Positions 22,321-32,349 of a stretch of DNA of 64,000 nucleotides are shown here, piece by piece. Location: the NCBI RefSeq assembly GCF_000247695.1, contig NW_004624882.1, forward strand, positions 3,701,222 through 3,765,221, in the 5' to 3' direction. Position 1 is the stretch's first letter. Each line of letters opens with the position of its first letter. The stretch comes from Heterocephalus glaber. Its lineage: Eukaryota; Chordata; Mammalia; Rodentia; Bathyergidae. Both the position numbers and the translations under genes were made by a program. The notes beneath the pieces were generated by a model that was given only the letters and a program-made list of their open reading frames with translations, searched no databases and had not been told where the DNA came from.

Positions 22321-22438
22321 AGATTCCAGGGAGGGCCAGGGATTTAGCTGAGTGGCACCGCACCTGCCTCGCAAGCTCAAGGTCCTGGGTCCAATCCCCG
22401 TTACAAAAAAAAAAAAAAAAAAAAAAAGATTCCAGGGA
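22321..22438 (+). mobile_element. Young ID SINE with 12-bp TSD and long A-tail
   Basis: Body from 22333: GGGCCAGGGATTTAGCTGAG, CCGCACCTGCCTCGCAAG, box B GGGTCCAATCC, about 22 A. AGATTCCAGGGA at 22321-22332 and 22427-22438 is a perfect TSD. The long clean A-tail suggests recent insertion. Confidence 0.95.
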
Positions 22439-22439
22439 A

Positions 22440-23440
22440 AGAGTGCATCACAATTGCTTTCCATTATAGGAACTGCTTTTACCCTGGTAAAGAAAATTCA
22501 GAGGAATCCCCGCCCCCATACTTCTGGAGGGAAAGCAGGTAAGATGAGGCAGGCAAAAGTCAGAGAACCCTTGTACTGTGTCTGCGTCTCGTACGTGAAG
22601 CACTCAGCATGGCAAAGTTCAGTATTTTGGGGCACCACTTTCTGAGCCCCAGTGGTCCCTTAGGTAAAGACTCTAATGTGCTACACTTCTAAGAGTTTTT
22701 AAAATCTTGAATTGATTGCTTAAATCTTCCAAATTTCCTTACTCATAAAATTGAAACAGCTCATGGGGTTTACATAATGACTAAATTAAGGATTATATAA
22801 ATGACCTATAAAGCACATAGAGTATTGGTTAGATATGAGTCAGTTAAGAAATGTCCAGTTAGTGTCTTTTTCTCTGGAGACAAACAAGATTTCAGAGAAG
22901 TTGGGGTTTCATAGACATTTCCATCTGCCTCTGAAAGAATATACACTCACCTGTACTGAGGTGTGTCCACATATGTGTGTAAATGTACACACAGTGGGAT
23001 AATGTGTTAAATGGTTGTAATGACCCAAAAACATTTATTTTGGCAAGTGTATGTGTGCATGTGTGTATTGTGTGTGTGTGCATACATGTATATATGTATA
23101 AATATCCCTGTAAAATGTTAGAAAACTATTTTTTTTGCTGAACAATATACTCTTATAATACAAATTCTCCTAATGTCATTTGTGGATATGGTCACTTAAC
23201 ATTAGTTTTCATATTCTATTCTATGAAAACATTTCTTCCTCATCTATTTTATTTTTTGTCTCACTTAAATTCTTTAGCACTTACAAAATTTACAATATTG
23301 TAACAAAGCTAAATCTATATACTATACTCAAAAATGAAATTGTATTTATACTCATATTCATGTTTTTATGTTTTTGAAGCAAGAAGAAAAATGACAAGCA
23401 AACAGAACAGTGAATACAAAGGGTAGAAATGGAAAAGAAA
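22440..23440. other. Intronic AT-rich sequence
   Basis: No gene seen. A TG-rich patch lies at 23047-23098. Confidence 0.5.
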
Positions 23441-23444
23441 GCAT

Positions 23445-23460
23445 GTTGTTGTTGTTGTTG

Positions 23461-23492
<32 letters not shown>
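23445..23492 (+). repeat. (GTT)n(ATT)n microsatellite
   Basis: Six GTT then about ten ATT units, placed as the reversed tail of the B1-dID that follows. Confidence 0.9.
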
Positions 23493-23685
23493 TTGCAATA
23501 CTGGGGATTGAATCCAGGAGGGCTCTACCACTGAGCTACATGCCCAACTTTTTAAGAAAAAGCCTTTTAAAATAATTTTGAGATAGGGTCTTGTTAAGTT
23601 GCCCAGGCTGGGTTCAAAGTTGTGGTCCTCCTACCTCAGCCTTTCTATTTGTTGGGATCACAGGCATGTGCCACTAGGCCTGGCT
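23493..23685 (-). mobile_element. B1-dID fused SINE
   Basis: ID end (CTGGGGATTGAATCCAGG, CTGAGCTACATGCCC), linker, then GAGATAGGGTCTTGTTAAGT and CACAGGCATGTGCCACTAGG. Confidence 0.85.
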
Positions 23686-23810
23686 AAGAAAGCATTTTTT
23701 GTTCGTTTGTTTTGTTTTGTTTTGGTACCGGGGATCAAACTCAGGTCCTTGCGCTTGCAAGGCAGGCGGCGGAACCACTGAGCTAAATCCCCAGCCCAAG
23801 AAAGCATTTT
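23686..23810 (-). mobile_element. Young ID SINE with 13-bp TSD
   Basis: Reversed tail (GTTTT units), GGTACCGGGGATCAAACTCA, CTTGCAAGGCAGGCGGCGG, ends CTAAATCCCCAGCCC. AAGAAAGCATTTT at 23686-23698 and 23798-23810 is an exact TSD. It inserted at the very end of the adjacent B1-dID. Confidence 0.95.
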
Positions 23811-23950
23811 AGAAGGCACGGTGTCAGGAGTTGCTACTACAGAGTTCTAAGGACATAACATTGGCCAACTCTGCAACTGTGAATGTCACCATTTGGATGG
23901 TCTTGTTTCTCAGAGGTCTGTTGGTGCAGGCACATAGTTCTGGGAGGGGT

Positions 23951-24087
23951 TGTTTTGTTTTTTGGTACAGGATCTTGCTATGTAGTTCAGGCTCTGAACT
24001 CATTGTGTAGCCCAGACTGGCCTCGAACTCCCCTTGCCCTAGCTCCTGACTGCTGGGGTTACAGGCGTGTACCACCACACACAGCAG
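23951..24087 (-). mobile_element. B1 SINE
   Basis: GTACAGGATCTTGCTATGTA, CTCATTGTGTAGCCCAGACT internal repeat, GCTGGGGTTACAGGCGTGTA. Confidence 0.85.
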
Positions 24088-24251
24088 AAACATAGTTTTA
24101 AAGTATGTTTTATTTTAAAGTAATTGGATATCAGTAGAAAGTTGCAAAAAAGAAAAAAGCAAGGGAAGATCCGTTGCACTGTTCACTTTCTTTTGTCCCT
24201 CTTTCCCTAATCTCTGACAACCAATAATCTGTTTTTCACCTCCATAATTTT

Positions 24252-24328
24252 TTTCTTTCTCTTTTGGTACTGGGGACAGGACAGATCCCGCAGTTTGGTT
24301 CAACTACCGAGCTACATCTTCAGGGCTC
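24252..24328 (-). mobile_element. Degenerate ID SINE
   Basis: TTTTGGTACTGGGGACAGGA then CTACCGAGCTACATCTTCAG is an old reversed ID. Confidence 0.65.
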
Positions 24329-24349
24329 CACTTCTCTAACTTTATTACT

Positions 24350-24845
24350 TCAAGAATATTATGTAAATGTTACTGTAAAGTGTGTGGTCCTTTGAGACTG
24401 GCTTTTATTTCACTCAGCATAATTCTCGGAAGGTTTGTCCAAGTTGTGGAATATATCGCTCGATATTTTTTCCTTTTTATTGCTGATTAGCATTCCGTGA
24501 TGTGGATGTACCACCTTTTAACCATTCCCTTTGTTGAAGGACATTTGGGTTGCTTCCTGTTTGAGTCCAAGTAAAATTGCTATGAGCATTTGTGTTCAAG
24601 ATTTTGTGTGATCACAAGATTGTGTTTCTCTAGGATAAATGCCCTGGAGTGCAGTTGCTGGGTCTTGTGGTGAGTGCATATTTCGTTTTATAACAAACTG
24701 CCAAACAGGATTCCACAGAGGCTGAACTACTTTACATTCCCACCAGCAATGTCTCAGTGATCAAGTTTCTCAGCATTCTCCCCACATGTGTTGGTGTCCC
24801 TATTTTTATTTTAGCCATTTGAATGCCGTATAGTGATACCTCATT
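24350..24845 (-). mobile_element. L1 3'-region remnant
   Basis: GACTGGCTTTTATTTCACTC, ATGTGGATGTACCACCTTTT, GGACATTTGGGTTGCTTCCT, TTTACATTCCCACCAGCAAT and GCCGTATAGTGATACCTC are the familiar antisense landmarks of an old L1 tail end, in order. Confidence 0.8.
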
Positions 24846-24853
24846 TGTACTGG

Positions 24854-24862
24854 ATTATTATA

Positions 24863-24901
<39 letters not shown>
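24854..24901 (+). repeat. (ATT)n microsatellite
   Basis: About 15 ATT units preceding a reversed SINE, i.e. the SINE tail. Confidence 0.9.
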
Positions 24902-25090
24902 TTGGTGGCACTGGAGATTGAACCCAAGTCCTTCTCATTGACCTACATCCCCAGCCCTTTCTATTTTTTTGTTTTTTTTTATCTTGAGACCAGATCTTGC
25001 TGGGTCACTAAGTTGCCCAGGCTGGGCTTGAACTTGAGATCAAGTTCCAGACTGCTAGGATTGCATGTGTGGTGGAGCACACCTAGCTTT
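24902..25090 (-). mobile_element. B1-dID fused SINE
   Basis: GGCACTGGAGATTGAACCCA, CTACATCCCCAGCCC, then TTGAGACCAGATCTTGCTGG and a shortened B1 5' half. Confidence 0.8.
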
Positions 25091-25594
25091 TGTATTGGAT
25101 TTTAAAAGGAGAATAAGATAGTTTCTACTCCAACATAATTGTGTTAGGCAACTTTTAGTAAAATCCTCGCACCTAAATGGGCTTATCTTGGTGCACCATC
25201 GAATTTTCCGAAATACTTCCTACCTGTGATTGCTAGGCCTGGAGTTGAACCTTGGTAATATGTGGAGAACAAAAAAGATCTATGTTATACAAAATACATC
25301 TTTACACATTAGATTGGCTTTTAGTTAAATGCTGAGAAACACAGAGAATTGATGCTTAAGACAAGGTAGACTCCACCCCCACACATACTCACTTAGAGGA
25401 ATAGGTACACTAAGTAAAATTCTCCAGGGTATTTAGATTCTCCCTTCCCCCAACATATTCTCCATGTTTTGCACTTGCATACATTAAATGGGGGCATTAT
25501 CTATCTCCATTGTTAATATATGTGTAGTTGTATATATACACACAAACGTGTGCATTCACAGCCTATTTGGTCTTGAATCTCAAATGGTTCCCAA

Positions 25595-25835
25595 CACAAT
25601 CTAGATTCTTTCAGGTCAGTGCTAGTCCCTTCAGCGCTGTTGACATTTGGGGGTTAATAACCCTTTGTGGGGCCTGTCCTGTGTGTTATAGGACACTCCG
25701 CAGCATCCCTGGTATCCACCCACTGTATGCCAGTAGTACCCCACCTCCCAAAGTGTCAACCCTAAATGTCTCAAGACATTGCCAATGTCACTGGGGGCAA
25801 AATCAACTCCTTGAGACTCACTGGCCTAGGTAGAA
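25595..25835 (-). mobile_element. MER5A-like hAT DNA transposon remnant
   Basis: GTTGACATTTGGGGGTTAAT, GCAGCATCCCTGGTATCCAC, TGCCAGTAGTACCCC, AGACATTGCCAATGTCACTG and GGGGGCAAAATCAACTCC follow MER5A antisense nearly end to end. Confidence 0.8.
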
Positions 25836-25885
25836 GATGCAGGCTTCAGTATCTTGCTGGGGTAGCAGAACCTGGAGAATATCCT

Positions 25886-25903
25886 TGCCAGCAGGGGGCA
25901 ACC
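25886..25903 (+). promoter_or_regulatory. Candidate CTCF binding site
   Basis: TTGCCAGCAGGGGGCAAC fits the CTCF core consensus (CCASYAGRGGGC) closely. It lies in the inferred MID1 intron 1 outside any recognised SINE. Motif only; occupancy unknown. Confidence 0.45.
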
Positions 25904-26002
25904 TGTAGTGCCCACCGGGCCTCTGGTAACTGCCAACCCCTTTTAATTTGTTTTTGTACATTATGGCTGTATACTCATGGTTAATGGAGGAAGATACCAA
26001 GC

Positions 26003-26004
<2 letters not shown>

Positions 26005-26052
<48 letters not shown>
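26005..26052 (+). repeat. (GT)n microsatellite
   Basis: About 23 GT units, adjoining the tail side of the reversed ID at 26060. Confidence 0.95.
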
Positions 26053-26053
<1 letters not shown>

Positions 26054-26059
26054 CTTAAT

Positions 26060-26135
26060 AAATACTGAGGACTGGACCCAGGGCTTCCTGCATGCTAGGT
26101 AAGTACTGTACCACCATTCTATATCCCTAACCCTT
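26060..26135 (-). mobile_element. Old ID SINE
   Basis: AATACTGAGGACTGGACCCA, CTGCATGCTAGGTAAGTACT, ending CTATATCCCTAACCC. Canonical (older) ID type. Confidence 0.7.
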
Positions 26136-26149
26136 TTTAAATGTTTTTT

Positions 26150-26300
26150 AAGCTGGGCATGGTGGTGCACGCCTGTAATTCTAGCTCCCAGGAAGCTGAG
26201 GCAGGAGTATTGCTGTGAGTTTGAGGCCAGCCTGGGCTTCATGGTGAGTTCAGAGCCACCCTGAAATACATAATGAGACCATGTTTCCAAACCCCGCTTC
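26150..26300 (+). mobile_element. B1 SINE
   Basis: GCTGGGCATGGTGGTGCACG, duplicated GTGAGTTTGAGGCCAGCCTG and GTGAGTTCAGAGCCACCCTG units. Confidence 0.9.
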
Positions 26301-26314
26301 CTCCAAAAAAATTT

Positions 26315-26482
26315 TTAATAATTGAGGGATGGAGTCTTGTGAAGTGGCCCAGGCTGAGTTTCGCTATGTAGTTCAGGCTAGCATTGAACTTACTATGTAG
26401 TCCAGGCTGCCTCTGGACTCATGGCGATCCTCCTTCCTCAGCTTCCTCAGTGCTGGGATTACAGTGCCACCATGTCTGGCTA
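26315..26482 (-). mobile_element. B1 SINE, possibly composite
   Basis: Contains a B1-dID-like GAGTCTTGTGAAGTGGCCCA start and then a second CTATGTAGTTCAGGCTAGCA plus CTATGTAGTCCAGGCTGCC pair, i.e. three related units in a row. Ends GGATTACAGTGCCACCATG. Confidence 0.7.
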
Positions 26483-26489
26483 TGAAGTT

Positions 26490-26832
26490 TTAAAAGGCAT
26501 TTAAAACTCTAAAACAAGCAAGAGAAAATATAATAATGTCTCAAAATTTAAATTAAGCATATGTGGTAACAATAATTATATAAACTATAGAAAATATGAT
26601 TTTTACATTAAAACATAATTATAGAGTAAGACTAATAATATCTTTTATGTTATATTTTAATATATGATATAAGTTACTTTCCTAGTTTAGAATTATAATA
26701 AGCCAAAAATACTGTTTGAAATGCTATAAGTAGTATATTCTTATCAGCCTTAGACTTTAAATGTGTATTTTATATTTACATATAAATTACAGATTACTTG
26801 AAAGATGAATAAATTATAACCTCATATGAAAC
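26490..26832. other. Very AT-rich intronic sequence
   Basis: Dominated by A/T with TATA-like words; nothing else recognised. Confidence 0.6.
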
Positions 26833-26835
26833 ATA

Positions 26836-26992
26836 AGCAGGGTGTGGTGATGCAGGCCTGTAAGCCTAGCACTCAGAAGGCTGGGGCAGGAGGATCATCG
26901 AGTGTTCAAGGCTAGTCTGGGCTACACAGTGAGCTCTAGAACAGCCCAAACTACATAGCAAAACCTTGTCTAAAAAACCAAAATAAATAAAT
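26836..26992 (+). mobile_element. B1 SINE
   Basis: GCAGGGTGTGGTGATGCAGG, GGGGCAGGAGGATCATCGAG, duplicated CTGGGCTACACAGTGAGCTC unit, (AAAT) tail. Confidence 0.9.
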
Positions 26993-27011
26993 AACTTCTG
27001 TATGAGTTGTA

Positions 27012-27110
27012 ATTTTTTTTCTTTTTGGTACTGGCAATGAAACCCATGGCCTGGCTCATACTAAGCTTGTATGCATGTTCTCTATCACTGAGCTACAGCC
27101 CCAACCCTTA
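27012..27110 (-). mobile_element. Old ID SINE
   Basis: TTTTTGGTACTGGCAATGAA, then TATCACTGAGCTACAGCCCC. Canonical-type, diverged. Confidence 0.75.
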
Positions 27111-27114
27111 CATT

Positions 27115-28270
27115 GTAAATTTAAATTCCATTTTTATTTTTCATCTTTCCTTCATTTTATTGGTTACAGAATAGAAGTTGCCGCAGTGTGCCCAAAGATC
27201 TGATTGTAGTTATCATTAGCTCACAGCTATCTGTGGGCCTGACTGAAAACTATGCTATAGAGTTGCACTGTAATATGAATCCCACAGGAATGCTGAACCC
27301 ATCCAGAATGAAGCATTCCTTCCTCAGAAGTAGAGATTTATGAACTGCCTGAAGGCATCGCTATTTCTAGATGAAGGCATGCCTTGAAGTGTTCTCGCCC
27401 TTGTCTATGCTTTTGTGATCGCAGTCAACTAAACTCAAGTGACAGTTCAATACAGAAAAGCCTCATTACCAAGAGAACTCACACTGAAGTGTACACTGAT
27501 CCCTCCAAAATAATAGAATGTGTTTATAAATGTGTTAGTTTCATAGCATGACAAATAATATTCAGAAATGTCTTGAAAATTCTTGACTCCATTTAAGAAA
27601 TATCCAGAGGGATTTGTAGCAGCTTGTGAGGAAGAAACATTATATTCGTAAGAGTCAAGAGAACGAGCCTCCTTTGTTTATAGGAGTGCACGGAGGGATT
27701 TTGGCTTCTATAATGAGAATGAAAATTACTTGCATAGACTCAAATCACTCTTTTTTGGAGAAAATGGTACAAATTTTCTTTATGGAATTTGTATTCCTTC
27801 AGAAAGATTCTATGAAGTTATAACTTTATAATGTCATGCATCCTTCCTGTGACTTCAGTTAAGATCTACATTTTAGTGACATTGTGCAACTTCTCTTTCC
27901 TACAGAGTCCTTGTTCCCTACAGAGTACAAAGTTCATTGATGTGATGCTTTCCAGTTTTAATCCAAGAGGTTGCTAGAGCTCCCAGTAATATACCTTTAA
28001 TTTCCTATGGCCTGGCAGGCTCTCTATTTTAAAGGGACAGTATCAGTATCATTCATAGGATAAACCTAATAATGTCACCTTGACCCTCAGCTGTGCTCAT
28101 CTTTGCTTTCCTTTTTGCTATTCTGTGCAAGGAATCGTACAAGTTGTCCCTCAGTATCTGGCAAGGTTTTAGTTCCGGGACCCCTGCAAGTAAGAAAATC
28201 CACAGATGCTCCAGTCCCTTATATAAAATAGCACAGTATATCACATATAATCCACGTATAGCCTCTCATG
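27115..28270. other. Intronic unique sequence
   Basis: No gene, RNA or clear repeat recognised. Confidence 0.5.
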
Positions 28271-28274
28271 TACT

Positions 28275-28420
28275 TTTTTCTTTTGAGACAAGGTCTTGAT
28301 ATGTAATCCAGGCTGACCCTCAACTCATTATGTAGGCCAAAGTGGCCTCAAACTTGCAATCCTCCTGCTTCAGCCTCCCAAGTGCTGGGATTACAGATGT
28401 GCACCACACGCAGCTCTCCC
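28275..28420 (-). mobile_element. B1 SINE
   Basis: GAGACAAGGTCTTGATATGT, duplicated CTCATTATGTAGGCCAAAGT unit, CAGCCTCCCAAGTGCTGGGA. Confidence 0.9.
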
Positions 28421-28428
28421 ATTATTTT

Positions 28429-28513
28429 AAATCATGTCAGGCCAGGGATTTAGCTCAGTGGTTCCGCCGCCTGCCTCACAAGCTCAAGGTCCCAAGTTTG
28501 ATCCTTGGTACAA

Positions 28514-28561
<48 letters not shown>

Positions 28562-28577
28562 TTAAAAAAATCATGTC
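28429..28577 (+). mobile_element. Young ID SINE with (TA)n tail and TSD
   Basis: Body from 28439: GGCCAGGGATTTAGCTCAG, CCGCCGCCTGCCTCACAAG, AAGTTTGATCC. The tail is A-run then about 22 TA units. AAATCATGTC at 28429-28438 and 28568-28577 is the TSD. Confidence 0.95.
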
Positions 28578-28579
28578 TA

Positions 28580-29200
28580 GTTTATTTGGAGTACCTAATG
28601 CAAAGCAAATGCTATGCAAATAGTTGTTACACTGTCCTGATTAGGGAATACTGATGAGAAAAAAGGTTGTACGTATTCAGTAGAGATGACTTTTTTTCCC
28701 TCAAACATATTCAGTTCATGGTTGGATGCCTCTGAGTATATAGAGCCCTTGGGTACAGAAGACTGACAATATAAAGTGACCTTTTAGGATTACAGTCGCT
28801 TCCTACAGATTGGGCTGGATGTGCTGAGACTGGATAGGCAGCTGGACATTCTCTCCTGAAAAGACTGGAACTCAAGTTGACTGGCAGATTACTGAGCCCA
28901 TAAAGTGTCAGCAGAGAAAGACCCCTAAGGACCCCAGTGGTTTAGCAATCCTGTTCAGCAGTTCAGCCTGTGAGACCTATAGTGGATGGTCTGAATTTTC
29001 CTCTGCTTACCTATCTGTTGAATGTGTGTATTACTGAATTAAAGGAAAGTAAGTTTTAAAAATGTACCACATTGATTATTAGGGATAAAATGCCACCTCC
29101 ATGTAATGAATAGCATAATTGAAGCTATAGACATTTTCAAATACTATAGCCAGTACTAAGTCTCATCAGAGTCCCTCAAGTTGTAACATGAAACAGCACA
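28580..29200. other. Intronic unique sequence
   Basis: No gene or recognised repeat. Confidence 0.5.
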
Positions 29201-29202
29201 TT

Positions 29203-29368
29203 CAATATAAGAAAAATTTAGGGGCTGGGGATGTAGCTCAGTGGTTCCGGCGCCTGCCTCGCAAGTGCAAGGTCCCCAGTACCAAAAAACAAAAATAACT
29301 CAGCCACCAAAAGAAAAGAATTCAACATCAATTTCTAAAAAAAAATTCTCGCCAATATAAGAAAAATT
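29203..29368 (+). mobile_element. Box-B-deleted ID SINE with extra 3' sequence, 16-bp TSD
   Basis: ID start at 29221 with box A GATGTAGCTCAGTGG and arm CCGGCGCCTGCCTCGCAAG, then GGTCCCCAGTACC: the box B segment (normally GAGTTCGATCCCC) is missing between two CCC words. After the first A-rich run comes about 60 bp of non-ID sequence and another A-run. The direct repeat CAATATAAGAAAAATT at 29203-29218 and 29353-29368 brackets the whole unit, so the extra sequence was apparently part of the inserted copy. Confidence 0.85.
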
Positions 29369-29434
29369 GGTCAGCTTTAATATATATAGCAGAGGCTGGG
29401 TATTCATTGCTTTCTGATTTAAAAAAAAAGCTTT

Positions 29435-29550
29435 TTATTTTGACACAGGGTCTCAGTATGTAATCCAGGCTGGCCTTGAGTTTGTGGTGATTCTCCTGCC
29501 TCAGCCTCCTGAGTACTGAGATTATAAGCATGCATCACCACACCAGGCAA
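29435..29550 (-). mobile_element. B1 SINE
   Basis: ACACAGGGTCTCAGTATGTA, CAGGCTGGCCTTGAGTTTGT, GCCTCCTGAGTACTGAGATT. Confidence 0.85.
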
Positions 29551-29746
29551 CAAAGCTTTCCAAATTGTACAGTAGTTTTGATATTTTTATGTTTCAAACA
29601 AGGGTAGACAATGTAACTTCAAGAAAAGCAGATAACTTCTGATTAGTTCTAGACTAAAGCAATGATGTCTTACTAGATTTTAAATCATTGTGTTTTTTAT
29701 AATTCATATCAAGATAAGTTCATGATTTTTCTGTAGAAAGAAACAT

Positions 29747-29833
29747 ACTGCTTTGTATTATTATTATTTTTTTTGGTACCGGGGATCGAACTCGGGTCCT
29801 TGCGCTTGCAAGGCAGGCGGACTGCTTTGTATT
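29747..29833 (-). mobile_element. 5'-truncated young ID SINE with 13-bp TSD
   Basis: Reversed T-run, GGTACCGGGGATCGAACTCG, CTTGCGCTTGCAAGGCAGG, then it stops before box A. ACTGCTTTGTATT at 29747-29759 and 29821-29833 is an exact TSD, so the element inserted already truncated. Confidence 0.9.
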
Positions 29834-29929
29834 TTTAAATTTCAATTTTTCTCAGGCAGCTATTTTCTAATGATCAAGACAATTTGGACATATAATGCAT
29901 TTTAAGAATCTATGTTTAAAGAATAATTA

Positions 29930-30000
29930 TAATATATAAATATATTTTAATATATAATATATATTTAATATATACTATATACTTAATATATTATATATTT
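29930..30000 (+). repeat. AT-rich (TA)n-like tract
   Basis: About 70 bp almost purely A/T made of ATATA and TTAATATA words. Confidence 0.9.
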
Positions 30001-30004
30001 TTTT

Positions 30005-31080
30005 AACTCCCCAAAACCATTTATTTTCTTTGGCCCAAATATCTTTTTTTCTTTAACGGATATGATGTTAAGTATCTGAACATGTTAAAAATCTCCAGTA
30101 CTGTCTTATACATGTTAACTAAAGCTTTTCTTTTCATTTGCTGAATTGCAGCATAAATGTTTTCACAAGCATGTTGCTGTTGACATTAAGACGTCGTCTT
30201 CATCACTTACAACAGTTCACCAGTCTTGGGGCTTGAACCATCACAGCTGCTTTCAACCCCAAATCCCCCAAACTAGTTCCTTACCATCACCCTTGCCATG
30301 GAATCACTGGCAGTTAGAAGTCTTGGTTCACCTCCTAGAACCTTGTCCTGTTGAATTCCTACCGTGTCAGGGCCAACTCCTTTTTAATGGCTCCGGGGAA
30401 GTATAGCACACCAGGACTCTCAGGAGAGCCATCCCAGTGGGGCGGGGACATATTTGCTTCCCTCTGTTCCTACCTGTGTTTGGCCCTCCTCACCCAACAC
30501 AGAACATGCGCATTTACTCTGGTCTCTGACAGCCCTTCACAGACAAAGCTAACGTGGTCTTCTGGGGGCATTTTCCAGGCTAAATATTCCCAGATGTGTT
30601 TGATTTTGACTCTATCCTTCAGGATCAAGCAATGTTAGTAAGTACAGATGTCGAACACTTAAAAGACCTGTCCCTGCAGGAGACAGACTCACCTGATTGG
30701 AGGAACAAGGTGCCATTCAGTGTTTAATACCCAGTGACCGGAAAGCCACTATTTTAAACTCTGTGCCTGGATTACAGAGACTTTGCCTAGCTTACCTCTG
30801 GAATGGAAATTCTGAGTCTTTGCTGGTGGGCAAGCAATAGCATGATGGCAAGCTCTGGATACTAAGAAAAAGAAATGAATAGATAACATTTGGGTTTTGT
30901 TTCTTTGCTTGCCTAATATCTAGTGGATATTGCAATATCTTAGTGGCAAAATTTGATAGAAAACTAAAACTCTGGAAAATGGATACAGTGTGTTGGCAAA
31001 ATAATATGATGTTTAGGGACTGGCAGATCAAGCCAAAGGAAGGCTGTGAAGAGTTTAGATCTGAGACTCTGAGGCATATT
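30005..31080. other. Intronic unique sequence
   Basis: No gene recognised. Two overlapping ORFs at 30146-30638 lack protein-like features I can identify. Confidence 0.45.
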
Positions 31081-31084
31081 GTAT

Positions 31085-31150
31085 CCCTCACCTCATGCAG
31101 TGCTTGGCATGTGTTCTGTGAGAATTTGTTGGGTGAATGGTAGAATGAAC
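31085..31150 (+). mobile_element. L2 3'-end fragment
   Basis: GCAGTGCTTGGCATGTGTTC then GAATTTGTTGGGTGAATGGT resembles the L2 terminal segment. Confidence 0.45.
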
Positions 31151-31257
31151 ATGTGGTGGCAGTGATTTTCTGAGTAACATGGCCCAGACTCTTAGGTGGC
31201 CTCTTGAACTATAAGAAAAGTGTGTCGGCCTTTTTCAGCATTCAAATAGCCCAAAGG

Positions 31258-31428
31258 AGCCAGTCATAGTGGTGCATGGTTGTCATCCCAGCTTTCTGAG
31301 AGGCTGAGGCAGGAGAATCCCAATTTGAGCCCATAATAGGCAACTCAGCAACTTAAGGAGACCCTACCTCAAAATAAAAAGGGCTGGGATGTAGCTGAGT
31401 GTGAATGCACTGCATCCAGTACCCTGTA
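31258..31428 (+). mobile_element. B1-dID fused SINE
   Basis: GCCAGTCATAGTGGTGCATG, GAGGCTGAGGCAGGAGAATC, linker CTCAAAATAAAAAGGGCTGG, ID part GATGTAGCTGAGTG. Confidence 0.9.
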
Positions 31429-31433
31429 CCACA

Positions 31434-31468
<35 letters not shown>
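31429..31468 (+). repeat. (CA)n microsatellite
   Basis: About 19 CA units as the tail of the preceding B1-dID. Confidence 0.95.
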
Positions 31469-31471
<3 letters not shown>

Positions 31472-31551
31472 AAAAACCCCAGAAGATATAGTACAATCAA
31501 TTACTTTTTCTATGATGGTTTCATCAGTTACTAACTTCTAAACATGGGGAT

Positions 31552-31860
31552 TTGTGAAGTTAAAAATTAAGAGGTTTAAAAAATATGCTATGTGAGAGAA
31601 GCCAGTCACAAGGGGCCACATATTGTATGATCCACTTACAAGAAATGTATAGAAGAGGCAAATCCATAGAGACAAAGATTAGTGGTTCCCAGCGGCTGGG
31701 CTGAAAGGAGAATTCTAACAGGGTGATGAAAATGTTCTGTAATTAGACTGTGGCCATGTTGTGCACCTCCGTGAGGACACGCCAAACTGTTGAACTGTGT
31801 GCTTGAAATGGGTGTTTGTTGAGATGTGAATTGTATCTCAATAAAGCTGTTTTTAAAAAT
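31552..31860 (+). mobile_element. L1 3'-end remnant, sense
   Basis: GATTAGTGGTTCCCAGCGGC, GGTGATGAAAATGTTCTGTA, GTGCTTGAAATGGGTGTTTG and TCTCAATAAAGCTGTTTTTA mark the sense 3' end with its polyadenylation signal AATAAA. Confidence 0.8.
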
Positions 31861-31918
31861 GATAAGCACCCAGCATTTTGAAGAGGAAGAATTGGGGCTT
31901 GATGGTTTAATGGTCAAG

Positions 31919-32027
31919 AACCACTTGCTAGGGGCTGGGAATTTAGCTCAGTGGTGCCACTGCCTGCCTCGCAAATGCAAGGTTCCGAGTTCGATCCCTG
32001 GTACCAAAAAAAATTAAACCACTTGCT
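31919..32027 (+). mobile_element. Young ID SINE with 11-bp TSD
   Basis: Body from 31931: GGGGCTGGGAATTTAGCTCA, CCACTGCCTGCCTCGCAAA, GAGTTCGATCCCTGGTACC, A-run. AACCACTTGCT at 31919-31929 and 32017-32027. Confidence 0.95.
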
Positions 32028-32174
32028 TCATTGTTATACCGATTTTTATAGCAAATTAAAATACTCCTATTCCATGTCGTTAAAAGTAACAAACAAATAT
32101 TCTCAGAACTATAGGGTATGGAGGTGGGCTCAGTTTTTAATCACTCTCCTCCTTCCCCATTCCCAGTAGTTAAG

Positions 32175-32176
<2 letters not shown>

Positions 32177-32212
<36 letters not shown>
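32177..32212 (+). repeat. (GT)n microsatellite
   Basis: About 18 GT units. Confidence 0.95.
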
Positions 32213-32215
<3 letters not shown>

Positions 32216-32349
32216 AGTGTGTATGAATGACAAGGGCAATGTTCAAAGCAGGATCATGTCACTGACTTCCAGGATCAGTCATCAACTCCAGACTATGAAA
32301 GGACAGTGTTAAGCTGCTGCACAACTCCCATGCCTCAGGAATCTAGGCT

